Part shown: positions 1-5,218 of the stretch, one piece after another
Position numbering within the stretch: position 1 is the stretch's first letter
Layout: each line of letters opens with the position of its first letter
NCBI GenBank assembly: GCA_030842085.1
Contig: JAUUSE010000081.1
Span: 1-5,218 of the forward strand
DNA length: 5,218 nucleotides
Source: Timburyella sp030842085
GTDB taxonomy: Bacteria > Bacillota > Clostridia > Oscillospirales > Acutalibacteraceae
Direction of reading: 5' to 3'
The notes under the pieces: model-generated
What the model was told of the DNA's origin: nothing
What the model saw: the letters and a program-made list of their open reading frames with translations, nothing else
Database searches by the model: none
Position numbers and translations under genes: made by a program

Positions 1-45
1 AATACACGTCAAAATTATAACCTTTGTTTTTGATTCTTTCTTCAT
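1..45 (-). CDS. Start of an unidentified protein, cut by the window edge
   Basis: Only the first 15 codons are visible, reading MKKESKTKVIILTCI, and the frame is open to the window edge. The ATG at 45-43 has a good ribosome binding site (AGGAG, minus strand, about positions 55-51) five bases upstream. A short lysine-rich start followed by hydrophobic residues would fit a membrane protein or a signal sequence, but 15 residues cannot decide this. It lies 81 bases after the kinase-domain stop, on the same strand and in the same AT-rich DNA, so it probably belongs to the same original locus as the kinase. The gap holds no convincing terminator. A CATAAT hexamer (75-70) with a TTGACT (95-90) only 14 bases upstream is a poor promoter candidate. 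Confidence 0.55.
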   Translation of the reverse strand, partial: MKKESKTKVIILTCI

Positions 46-126
46 TTTAGCTCCTTATATTAAAGTTTAATTATGGTATTTATATGGATAGTCAAACTGG
101 AACTGACCATAAAAATACAATAATGT

Positions 127-798
127 CTATTTTATGTAATCCAATAACAACATTAGATCACTCGACACATCTCTATAATTTAATTTAAATATATTTGTAC
201 TTTTTGCTAATTTTAAAGCTACATTTCTCTTATCGAAAATGAAATCACTTGTATGCATATTTTTCCATATATTGACAAACCCCGACGATATAGACAACTT
301 TTCAGCCGAAAAATCTTTTATAGGGTTTCTTTCAACAATAAAAATGTTATCTATATTAAAAAGTTCATTCTTATTAACTCTAAATTCAGGAAGTACACAG
401 TATCTATACTCATTTTGATATTGAATAACCGTTACGTCCTCACGCTCATCAATATACTTACGTTCTCGCAAAAAAATAGGTTTAATAAATGGAATGCACT
501 TCAATGAGTCATCTACGCAAATCAAATCATCCGTAATATATCTACAATTAGGCACCTGACATAAAGAATATGTCAATGTAGATTTCCCAGATTTAGTCCT
601 TCCTAAAAAGCAGTTATTTTTACCATTATATTGAACGCAGCCGCCATGAAGGAAATATATATTATTGCTTTCTTGCCCCAAGACTTCTAATATAGTTTTA
701 ACAGCGTAGCCTAACGCTTGCTCAATAGGCCACACCTCATTAAATACACCGTGGCATATGTGATATTTACCATCTCCAAGGTAAGTGATTTGAAGCAT
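127..798 (-). other. HprK-like P-loop kinase module (N-terminally truncated), C-terminal part of the chimera
   Basis: Residues about 700-922 of the chimera match the core of HPr kinase/phosphatase-like proteins. They hold a FLHGG strand (748-752) that replaces the usual LHAS-like segment, then a Walker A loop with Gly765, Gly770, Lys771 and Ser772, then the ITDD motif with Asp789 and Asp790 at the place of the ADD motif of HprK. Stand-alone relatives are common in RiPP clusters, for example lasso-peptide loci such as paeninodin where the kinase phosphorylates the peptide; that link is family knowledge, not shown here. Only about 50 residues precede the FLHGG strand, whereas relatives usually carry a longer N-terminal region, so the gene has probably lost its true start. 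The ATG at 798 could start a 223-residue product, but no convincing ribosome binding site precedes it. The segment is much richer in A+T than the adhesin part. Confidence 0.7.
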
Positions 799-2895
799 AT
801 TGTCATCCAAGTTATCCCAGCCCTTGACCTGATGGACGGTATATACTCCATATGGCAGGTCTTTCGTTTGAGCAAAGCCGTATTCATCGCAGGTCAGCCG
901 GTCACGCTCACTCTCTTTGGCGGTGGCATATCTGCCTGCCGATTTGAGATAAACTTCAAATTCTGCGCCAGCCTCCGGCGTTTCGATGCCGGTAGAACCG
1001 TCATCGCTGTGCTTGATAATGGCAATTTTGCCTTTCTTAACTGTTTCAACGACATCCATTGCGATGTTGTTGTACTCTATGGTATACAGCTCTGGCTCAG
1101 CGCCGATGTGATGCACGGTTTCATCCAGCAGGTACCCCTCGGACGGGCTGATTTCACGCAGGCTCCAATCGCTATCACAAGTATAGTATTTGGTGGTAAA
1201 GCGTCCCGCAGAGTCAGTCGTATAGGTGTCTACCAGACGGCTGCCCTTGTATATGCCGTACACCGCTCCGGCAAGGGATGCGTCACCCTGTGCTTCTCCG
1301 ATTTCGCTGTCGGCTTTTCTGACCTCAGCCCGCCATTTCTTAAGCACATTCTCAATCGAAATCTGCGTCGCCTTATTCCATTCGATGACCGTCTGCTCGC
1401 TGTCAGGGAGCACATATTTAATATCCGTATCGCATTCTTCAAGAACATACGGTGTGTCTCCGGAAATGAGAACATCTTCAAATACCGCCCTGCCTGTACT
1501 GTCAGTAACCGCATATTCGTCTACCGGCAATCCGCCCAGTGACGTACCGTACAGGTGGAAGGTTATGCCCTCATTCATCTTGTCCTCAGAGGTTTTAACA
1601 ACTTCAAGGTCGCCACGTTTAAGGGTATTTTCAAAGGTTACGGTTGTAGTCTGCCCGCTGACAACTGTAACCTTTCGGCTCTCCTGCGGCTCATACTGGC
1701 TGTAGCTCTGTTCGGTTACGGTATATACGCCCGGCCTTAAATTCTCCAACAAGATTTGTCCGCCGTTTGCCGTCTGCACAGTCTGGTCAATGCCATTTCC
1801 CTGAATGCGGAAATTAAGGCCGTCGACCTTTCCGTCCTCTGAATGTTTAACAATTTTGGCAGAGCCGTAGGAGGCTTTGACCTTTACAAAGCCTTTTACC
1901 GGGTCGTTTACCGACTGCGTATAGGAGACGAGGTCTTGTATTCCATAGTTCGGCACATAATTTCCATCCGACCATACAATAAGCCCTTTTCTCTGTGAAT
2001 TTTTCTTTTCGGCGGTAATACTGATTGTGTCAGCTGGTGCTGTCTTTGTTGTAAGAATAAGGCTGTTGCCAGACACGGAAAAATTCAGCTCTGCGTTGTC
2101 CGACGAAAAGGTGTAATTATCTAATACTCCGTTTGTATCCTCAAGTGTCGCCGTATACTGTGTTCCATCCCACTCAAGCTCGATTTCCCGTGCGCCGCCC
2201 TGTGTACGGCTACAAAAGCTCGGCACTTTCGTGTGATTCTGCACACTTGATACGATACTGTCGTAATAGCTGAAAATGAGCGGCCTCAAGGGATGCTTGT
2301 CACCGACCATCTGCTTAACTCTGTCTTTTCCTCCGGTGTCCACCAGTTGGAAATTCTCATCGCGCTCACCGACAATGGTTTCCCAAATGAGGATCTGTGT
2401 CGCATAAGCCTGTGCAATTTTTTTGGCATCTTCCGCATTCTGAGAGACCCACTCCGTGCTGATGTGTCCGGTGTATCCATACTGCAAAATACGGCCAACC
2501 ATCAGCTTGATAGTATCTGGTGAAATTGTTTGATTGTAGTCGGACGGATAGTTGTCCCAAAAGCTTTCATCTTTCTCTTGAAACACATTCCTGTTATCCA
2601 CTGAATTGCCCGGCTCAATGCAATAGCAGATGGGGCTGTCGTAGTCGTCAATGGCAAAAAAGCTGGTGTACACTGTACTGTGAGCCGACCAGCCGTTCAT
2701 GAATGCAAGTTCACCGCGTCCCCATGTGCCGCTGTAATCCGCTTGTGCATCGTTGCTCCTTGGGAAAGAAATGACGAGCGATTCGCCCTGTACTCCCGCT
2801 GCCAAAGCAGGGCTGGCAAATCCAATAACGGTAGAAAGGCACAGCATTAAGGTCAGCAGGAATGCTGTGTACCTCTTAAAAGTATTTGTTTTCAT
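127..2895 (-). CDS. Chimeric protein: secreted thioester/Cna-B adhesin fused in frame to an HprK-like kinase domain
   Basis: This single 922-residue frame joins two unrelated parts. The start is the ATG at 2895, behind a perfect AGGAGG five bases upstream. Residues 1-32 are a signal peptide (basic start, hydrophobic core, ALA cleavage motif). Residues about 50-230 look like a thioester domain: YCIEPG with Cys92, and TQILIW with Gln167, the pair that forms the internal Cys-Gln bond in this family and allows covalent attachment to host surfaces. A beta-rich spacer reaches about 340. Three complete Cna-B/SpaA-type repeats follow (about 345-424, 427-518, 521-616), each with a plausible isopeptide Lys (350, 434, 527), Glu (395, 486, 581) and Asn (423, 516, 609 or 610). 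A fourth repeat starts at 621 (Lys628) but breaks off near residue 693. From about 700 the protein is an HprK-like P-loop kinase with Walker A GRTKSGKS (765-772) and an ITDD acidic motif (787-790). There is no LPXTG, hydrophobic anchor or charged tail. A kinase needing ATP would be exported with the adhesin, so the fusion is probably not functional as a whole. The frame itself is certain; its biological meaning is not. Confidence 0.85.
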   Translation of the reverse strand: MKTNTFKRYTAFLLTLMLCLSTVIGFASPALAAGVQGESLVISFPRSNDAQADYSGTWGRGELAFMNGWSAHSTVYTSFFAIDDYDSPICYCIEPGNSVDNRNVFQEKDESFWDNYPSDYNQTISPDTIKLMVGRILQYGYTGHISTEWVSQNAEDAKKIAQAYATQILIWETIVGERDENFQLVDTGGKDRVKQMVGDKHPLRPLIFSYYDSIVSSVQNHTKVPSFCSRTQGGAREIELEWDGTQYTATLEDTNGVLDNYTFSSDNAELNFSVSGNSLILTTKTAPADTISITAEKKNSQRKGLIVWSDGNYVPNYGIQDLVSYTQSVNDPVKGFVKVKASYGSAKIVKHSEDGKVDGLNFRIQGNGIDQTVQTANGGQILLENLRPGVYTVTEQSYSQYEPQESRKVTVVSGQTTTVTFENTLKRGDLEVVKTSEDKMNEGITFHLYGTSLGGLPVDEYAVTDSTGRAVFEDVLISGDTPYVLEECDTDIKYVLPDSEQTVIEWNKATQISIENVLKKWRAEVRKADSEIGEAQGDASLAGAVYGIYKGSRLVDTYTTDSAGRFTTKYYTCDSDWSLREISPSEGYLLDETVHHIGAEPELYTIEYNNIAMDVVETVKKGKIAIIKHSDDGSTGIETPEAGAEFEVYLKSAGRYATAKESERDRLTCDEYGFAQTKDLPYGVYTVHQVKGWDNLDDNMLQITYLGDGKYHICHGVFNEVWPIEQALGYAVKTILEVLGQESNNIYFLHGGCVQYNGKNNCFLGRTKSGKSTLTYSLCQVPNCRYITDDLICVDDSLKCIPFIKPIFLRERKYIDEREDVTVIQYQNEYRYCVLPEFRVNKNELFNIDNIFIVERNPIKDFSAEKLSISSGFVNIWKNMHTSDFIFDKRNVALKLAKSTNIFKLNYRDVSSDLMLLLDYIK
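795..825. other. Recombination or assembly junction inside the fourth Cna-B repeat
   Basis: Family resemblance to Cna-B repeats stops after TVHQVKGW (ends at residue 693, position 817). Kinase-like sequence is recognisable from about residue 700 (position 798) onward. GC, counted by hand in 60-base blocks, goes from 18%, 33% and 35% (blocks beginning 181, 241, 541) through 38% and 42% (661, 721) to 45%, 48% and 48% (781, 841, 901). No insertion sequence end, long inverted repeat or tRNA end is visible at the join. The exact breakpoint cannot be fixed without the intact parents. Confidence 0.6.
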
Positions 2896-2900
2896 AGATT

Positions 2901-2906
2901 CCTCCT
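2901..2906 (-). promoter_or_regulatory. Ribosome binding site of the adhesin gene
   Basis: AGGAGG on the minus strand, five bases before the ATG at 2895. It is an ideal Shine-Dalgarno sequence and fixes the start. It begins immediately after the T-rich tail of the upstream terminator hairpin, so translation and termination signals are packed together. Confidence 0.85.
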
Positions 2907-2941
2907 AAAGAAAAAAGCACACCGCAAAATGCGATGTGCTT
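2907..2941 (-). terminator. Rho-independent terminator after the lipoprotein gene, inside the adhesin leader
   Basis: On the minus strand AAGCACA, T, CGCA pairs with TGCG, G, TGTGCTT around a three-base TTT loop. That gives 12 base pairs with a single U-G wobble (2941-2915). The right arm continues into a run of T that gives TTTTTT C TTT down to 2907. This is a textbook intrinsic terminator for the lipoprotein gene, whose stop is at 2957. It ends one base before the AGGAGG of the adhesin gene and leaves no room for a promoter between them, so the adhesin would depend on read-through, on regulated antitermination or on a promoter upstream of the hairpin. Confidence 0.85.
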
Positions 2942-2956
2942 ACTCTGTTTTTAAGT

Positions 2957-3718
2957 TTATGCGTAGCCAATATACAGCTCATAGCTTTCGGGCGATATTT
3001 CTTCTGCCCACACCCATATTTCCGTAATATCGCCATAACCTGCGTACATGTTGAGCCTGCTTTTGATATCCCGTTCAAGGTATTTGCTCTTTGCATTTGC
3101 GCCAATGGGATTGTCCCAGCACTCGACCGCTTGACTGTTCAAACGAAATCCTATGTCCTCAGCATATTGCTTTGCAAAATCAATCCACACGTTGATATCA
3201 AACTGCGGCTCCGGTTCGGCAGACTTTGAGGCTTCCGGCTCTGAAGGCTCCAGTGTTTCGGATGTCTCAGGTTGCTGCGACGCATCTGGCTTTGAGGGAC
3301 TAATAGGTTCCGGCTCGTATGTGGGAGCCGAAGTCGATTGGGCTGAGCTTACTGGATTTGTCGCCGGTTGTGCAGGTTTGTCCCCGTTCGGCTCCTGCCG
3401 CGGTTTTGGCGATTCGGATGTTTTTGAGGCGGACGAACTTTCCTTTGCAGGCGTCTGTGTTTTCTTTTCTGCTGTGGATGAATAAGCCTGTTCTGAGGCT
3501 GTTTGTTGTTCCTGTACCAGTGAACTCACAGAGCTGCTTGTCATGTCAACCGTGTTACTCGATGATGTGTTATGCGCTGTCTCGCTGCTTGTGGAAAGAG
3601 AGGAGTGCGGCAGGGTATTTATTTTCTTTTCTGCTGTTTGCCCATTTTCTGTGCAGCCTGCAGTGCTCAGGAAAAGCAGGCCAATTGCAGCGACAGGCAG
3701 TATTTTGTACCTCAGCAT
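2957..3718 (-). CDS. Surface lipoprotein with a long Ser/Thr/Pro/Glu linker and a small C-terminal domain
   Basis: The 253-residue product starts at the ATG at 3718, chosen because AGAGGTGATA precedes it by two bases and because it leads straight into a lipoprotein signal peptide. A longer frame opening at 3745 lacks such a site. Residues 1-22 read as a hydrophobic signal ending LSTAGC, with Cys22 as the lipidation site; Thr at -3 is a slightly unusual lipobox residue. Residues about 23-170 are low-complexity, rich in Ser, Thr, Pro, Glu, Gln and Ala, as in stalks that cross the cell wall. Residues about 172-253 form a compact domain with several aromatic residues (WIDFAKQYAEDIGF, ITEIWVWAEEI, ELYIGY) and one cysteine at 200. 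I do not recognise a named family. The product is expected on the outer face of the membrane with its domain displayed at the surface. It is followed by a terminator and then by the adhesin gene. Confidence 0.8.
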   Translation of the reverse strand: MLRYKILPVAAIGLLFLSTAGCTENGQTAEKKINTLPHSSLSTSSETAHNTSSSNTVDMTSSSVSSLVQEQQTASEQAYSSTAEKKTQTPAKESSSASKTSESPKPRQEPNGDKPAQPATNPVSSAQSTSAPTYEPEPISPSKPDASQQPETSETLEPSEPEASKSAEPEPQFDINVWIDFAKQYAEDIGFRLNSQAVECWDNPIGANAKSKYLERDIKSRLNMYAGYGDITEIWVWAEEISPESYELYIGYA

Positions 3719-3805
3719 ACTATCACCTCTATTTAAAGAATACACAAAACAGGCGAAAAGTCCAGCGAGAATAGAAAAAATTTTTTATTTTAGCGCTTGT
3801 CAATT
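3719..3805 (-). other. 87-base gap between the SpoVG-like and lipoprotein genes
   Basis: This AT-rich gap carries a perfect A6T6 run (3775-3786), a six-base AGCGCT palindrome (3792-3797) and the lipoprotein ribosome binding site (about 3730-3721). TTGACA occurs at 3803-3798, but the next acceptable -10 hexamer (TATTCT, 3773-3768) is 24 bases away, so a standard promoter is not supported. No strong GC hairpin is present, so co-transcription with the SpoVG-like gene remains possible. Confidence 0.4.
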
Positions 3806-4138
3806 TTACTGCATAAATAAATCATCGGATTCTATCTGTTCCGCTTCCTCCATTTCCAGAGACTGTTCCTGCTGCAGTCGTTGCTCATATGCAGCAACAA
3901 TTACATTGTTCAACAGGTTTCGCGCCTCATTGTTGAGGGCAAAAAATGTGTCGGAGTGCTGCATCTCACCATTCTGATCACGGTAAGATCTATTAGGCAT
4001 CTTCACAAACAAGCCGTTTTTGCCGTTCATGACGGTAAAGCCTCTCACGATAAAATTACCGCCGATATTTACATTGGCAGATGCTTTGACATTGCTGTCT
4101 GAGTTGAACATTCTGTCAATCTGCGCTTTTATTTTCAT
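3806..4138 (-). CDS. SpoVG-family protein
   Basis: The 110-residue product starts at the ATG at 4138, with GGAAGGA six to seven bases upstream. An in-frame TTG at 4144 would sit too close to that site. Residues about 18-85 carry the SpoVG core: a beta strand SANVNIGGNFIVRGFTV, then NGKNGLFVKMPNR, which matches the family pattern in which a Gly-Leu-Phe strand is followed by Met-Pro-Ser/Asn-Arg, and a closing helix after LNNEARNLLNNVI. SpoVG proteins in Bacillus, Staphylococcus and Listeria bind nucleic acid and affect septation, sporulation or virulence gene expression. Here the protein is longer than the usual form because it has a Gln/Glu-rich acidic tail (about 87-110). Divergent SpoVG copies are found on clostridial conjugative elements, and the neighbours agree with that; the role on the element is unknown. 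Confidence 0.85.
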   Translation of the reverse strand: MKIKAQIDRMFNSDSNVKASANVNIGGNFIVRGFTVMNGKNGLFVKMPNRSYRDQNGEMQHSDTFFALNNEARNLLNNVIVAAYEQRLQQEQSLEMEEAEQIESDDLFMQ

Positions 4139-4144
4139 AGTCAA

Positions 4145-4151
4145 TCCTTCC
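4145..4151 (-). promoter_or_regulatory. Ribosome binding site of the SpoVG-like gene
   Basis: GGAAGGA on the minus strand, with TTGACT between it and the ATG at 4138. The spacing favours that ATG over the TTG at 4144, giving 110 rather than 112 residues. Confidence 0.7.
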
Positions 4152-4153
4152 TT

Positions 4154-4181
4154 TTATTCTTTACTTATTATTCTTTACTTA
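4154..4181. repeat. Perfect tandem duplication of a 14-base unit
   Basis: TTATTCTTTACTTA occurs twice head to tail (4154-4167 and 4168-4181) on the plus strand, which reads TAAGTAAAGAATAA on the minus strand. The stop codon of the AbrB-type gene (4177-4175) lies in the right-hand copy, so most of the repeat lies in the 36-base gap before the SpoVG-like gene. It lengthens the gap by 14 bases and does not alter either product. It is probably a replication-slippage duplication. Confidence 0.85.
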
Positions 4182-4492
4182 ATTGATTTATCGTTTTCAT
4201 TTGCCTGACGTTCTCCCCACAGCGCGGACAAATGAATAAGCACAGCACGCTGTTCGGCGGGCGATAGGGTATCAAGGAGCTGTAGGAGAGCTCTGTTATT
4301 TGCGCTCTTATCTGCACTCTCTATATCATCGCGGCAGTTATCGCAGAGCTTTTCGCGCTTAATGACAACCGTGCGGTCATCCTGCTCGGCAAAGGACAGT
4401 ACGTCGTTATATCCAAATCCGACGCGTTGCCGGATTTCCTGCGGAATTGTCACCCTCCCGCGCTTGCCGAGAATGCGAAGCAGCTTAATCAT
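4175..4492 (-). CDS. AbrB/MazE/SpoVT-type DNA-binding regulator
   Basis: The 105-residue product starts at the ATG at 4492. The site GGGGAGG lies six bases before this ATG, while it touches the alternative ATG at 4498 with no spacing, so the inner one is preferred. Residues about 4-47 form the swapped-hairpin AbrB fold: RILGKRGRVTIPQEIRQRVG followed by NDVLSFAEQDDRTVVIKR. The basic GKRGR and IPQEIR stretches are the usual DNA-contact region. A CDNC pair (Cys50, Cys53) comes just after the fold, and a C-terminal helical part (LSPAEQRAVLIHLSALWGERQ, about 76-96) follows. Proteins of this fold dimerise and act as transcription regulators or antitoxin-like factors. The gene overlaps the preceding cysteine-rich gene by 8 bases, so the two are probably translated together and may pair. 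No toxin gene is adjacent. Confidence 0.85.
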   Translation of the reverse strand: MIKLLRILGKRGRVTIPQEIRQRVGFGYNDVLSFAEQDDRTVVIKREKLCDNCRDDIESADKSANNRALLQLLDTLSPAEQRAVLIHLSALWGERQANENDKSIK

Positions 4493-4739
4493 TGTCATCC
4501 TCCCCGTATTTGACACGATTGATCTGTTTCCACAGGCACTCCCCACAGCTGGAGCAACAGTAGGGACAGCTGTTACAGTCATTGCCGTAATCTTTACAGC
4601 AACGTTCTTCGCTGTCAGATTTCTGAACAATAATGCGGGAACCGTCACTAAACACTTCCAGTGCCATGCCAGGTAGCATGTTGAGTTCTGCAAACAGTCC
4701 CTTTGGCAAGGGTATTATTTCAAATTGATAGTCTTTCAT
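4485..4739 (-). CDS. Small cysteine-rich AbrB-like protein
   Basis: This 84-residue protein starts at the ATG at 4739, which directly abuts the TGA of the methylase (4742-4740); GAAAGGATAA lies upstream within the methylase end. Residues about 5-40 align with the second half of an AbrB/SpoVT hairpin: LPKGLFAELNMLPGMALEVF, then GSRIIVQK. The basic GKRGR-like start found in the next gene is absent, so its DNA contact may be weak or missing. Residues 47-68 hold eight cysteines (47, 48, 55, 58, 61, 62, 65, 68) with repeated CxxC spacing, which suggests binding of zinc or an iron-sulphur cluster. It may form a mixed dimer with the AbrB-type protein encoded next; this is inference. The exact family name is uncertain. 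Confidence 0.75.
   Translation of the reverse strand: MKDYQFEIIPLPKGLFAELNMLPGMALEVFSDGSRIIVQKSDSEERCCKDYGNDCNSCPYCCSSCGECLWKQINRVKYGEDDND
4499..4505 (-). promoter_or_regulatory. Ribosome binding site that decides the start of the AbrB-type gene
   Basis: GGGGAGG on the minus strand is followed directly by ATGACAATG. Spacing is zero to the first ATG (4498) and six bases to the second (4492), so the second is the likely start. The site lies inside the end of the upstream gene, as expected for coupled translation. Confidence 0.75.
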
Positions 4740-5218
4740 TCATATTATCCTTTCATCTAAATCAAAAATTGTGAGCTGCTCCGTCATTCGAGCTCTTTCG
4801 GTTGTGTCGTAATTGGAAATCAGCAGTTCTGGATACTGCCTCCCGCCGTCATACCTCTGCGCCAAGTTGGACAGTCTCTCTGTGCTTTCTATCATGATTC
4901 CATCATGCGAATAAAGCGCGCGTATTTCCGGGCAGTCGTTGTATGACAGCAGGAATTTGCCGCTGATACCTTGCAGGGTATCAGCAAGTCCTGCATGGTC
5001 AAATCCACCTTGAGACGCAGTGTCATAGCATTTGTCTGCATTGTAGTACGGCGGATCACAGTAGAAAAAGCTGTCCGGTCTGTCATACTGCTCAATGAGC
5101 TTTAGACAGTCCTTGTTTTCAATGACAACCCTTTGCAGCCGCTTGGCCGCAGCGTCTATCAAAGGGTAATCGCTCCACAAAGAGTGCGGCTGACCTCCAA
5201 AGGTACGTGTTGCTGATG
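4740..5218 (-). CDS. D12-class DNA adenine N6-methyltransferase, C-terminal part
   Basis: 158 residues are visible and the frame is open through the right edge, so the true start lies outside; the TTG at 5180 is only an internal leucine codon. The catalytic motif DPPYY is at positions 5057-5043, preceded by FFYC, as in motif IV of Dam/D12 adenine methylases. The upstream residues TRTFGGQPHSLWSDYPLIDAA and the later GKFLLSYND and PELLISNYDT segments also fit this family. The enzyme transfers a methyl group from S-adenosylmethionine to adenine in a specific DNA sequence. No restriction endonuclease is next to it, so it is probably an orphan methylase, which on mobile elements may protect DNA from host restriction (inference). 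Its TGA stop touches the ATG of the following gene, so the two are translationally coupled. The recognition sequence cannot be read from this fragment. Confidence 0.9.
   Translation of the reverse strand, partial: SATRTFGGQPHSLWSDYPLIDAAAKRLQRVVIENKDCLKLIEQYDRPDSFFYCDPPYYNADKCYDTASQGGFDHAGLADTLQGISGKFLLSYNDCPEIRALYSHDGIMIESTERLSNLAQRYDGGRQYPELLISNYDTTERARMTEQLTIFDLDERII

Noticed and set aside
71..112. Inverted repeat TTATGGT / ACCATAA after the kinase gene
   Set aside because: The arms are only 7 bases, AT-rich, with a 28-base loop and no T-run on the minus strand, so it is not a credible terminator.
799..808. Ten-base match (ATTGTCATCC) between the fusion junction and positions 4491-4500, considered as recombination homology
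   Set aside because: Matches of this length are expected several times by chance in 5 kb, and nothing else links the two sites.
718..1542. Long plus-strand open frame (274 codons) antisense to the Cna-B repeats
   Set aside because: It lies wholly against a well-supported domain-bearing gene, has no recognisable motif, and crosses the GC junction; it is a codon-usage shadow.
3737..3764. TGGACT, 16 bases, TATTCT as a promoter for the lipoprotein gene
   Set aside because: The predicted transcript would start on the ribosome binding site itself, leaving almost no leader.
3153..3977. Several overlapping plus-strand frames opposite the lipoprotein and SpoVG-like genes
   Set aside because: Their Ser/Cys/Gly-rich compositions mirror the low-complexity linker on the other strand, and no domain is visible.
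4493..4693. Longer version of the AbrB-type gene starting at 4693
   Set aside because: The extra 67 residues are the cysteine-rich gene read in another frame; the GGGGAGG site supports the start at 4492.
4175..4739. Toxin-antitoxin system built on the AbrB/MazE-like proteins
   Set aside because: Neither neighbour resembles a toxin; both small genes carry the regulator fold.

Overview
The window looks like Gram-positive Firmicutes DNA, probably from a gut-type Clostridia. The reasons are strong AGGAGG-type ribosome binding sites, a lipobox lipoprotein, a thioester/Cna-B surface adhesin, a SpoVG-family protein and AbrB/SpoVT-type regulators. All genes lie on the minus strand and are read from the right edge to the left edge. 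No rRNA, tRNA or CRISPR array was seen, and no stretch over 300 bases lacks a gene.

Right part (about 800 to 5218, roughly 45-50% GC where counted): the order of transcription is the C-terminal part of a D12-class DNA adenine methylase; two tandem small AbrB/SpoVT-like proteins, the first cysteine-rich; a SpoVG-family protein; a surface lipoprotein with a long Ser/Thr/Pro/Glu linker; and a secreted thioester-domain protein with Cna-B repeats. The first three genes are tightly coupled (stop and start adjacent, then an 8-base overlap) and SpoVG follows 36 bases later. This gene set resembles the accessory/maintenance and surface-protein section of integrative conjugative elements of the Tn1549 kind. 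That assignment is an inference from gene content, because no integrase, relaxase or type IV secretion gene is inside the window. A strong hairpin terminator follows the lipoprotein gene and sits directly against the ribosome binding site of the adhesin gene.

Left part (1 to about 800, clearly AT-rich, about 18-40% GC in counted blocks): the adhesin reading frame does not end with further repeats and an LPXTG anchor as expected. In the middle of its fourth Cna-B repeat it runs in frame into an HprK-like P-loop kinase domain of the type often found beside peptide (RiPP/lasso) biosynthesis genes. After that gene a new reading frame begins (positions 45 to 1) and leaves the window.

The main result is this in-frame chimera. 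An exported adhesin N-terminus is joined to a cytosolic-type kinase C-terminus exactly where base composition changes. The simplest reading is a recombination or deletion scar at the edge of a mobile element, or an assembly join. A functional novel fusion is possible but less likely.
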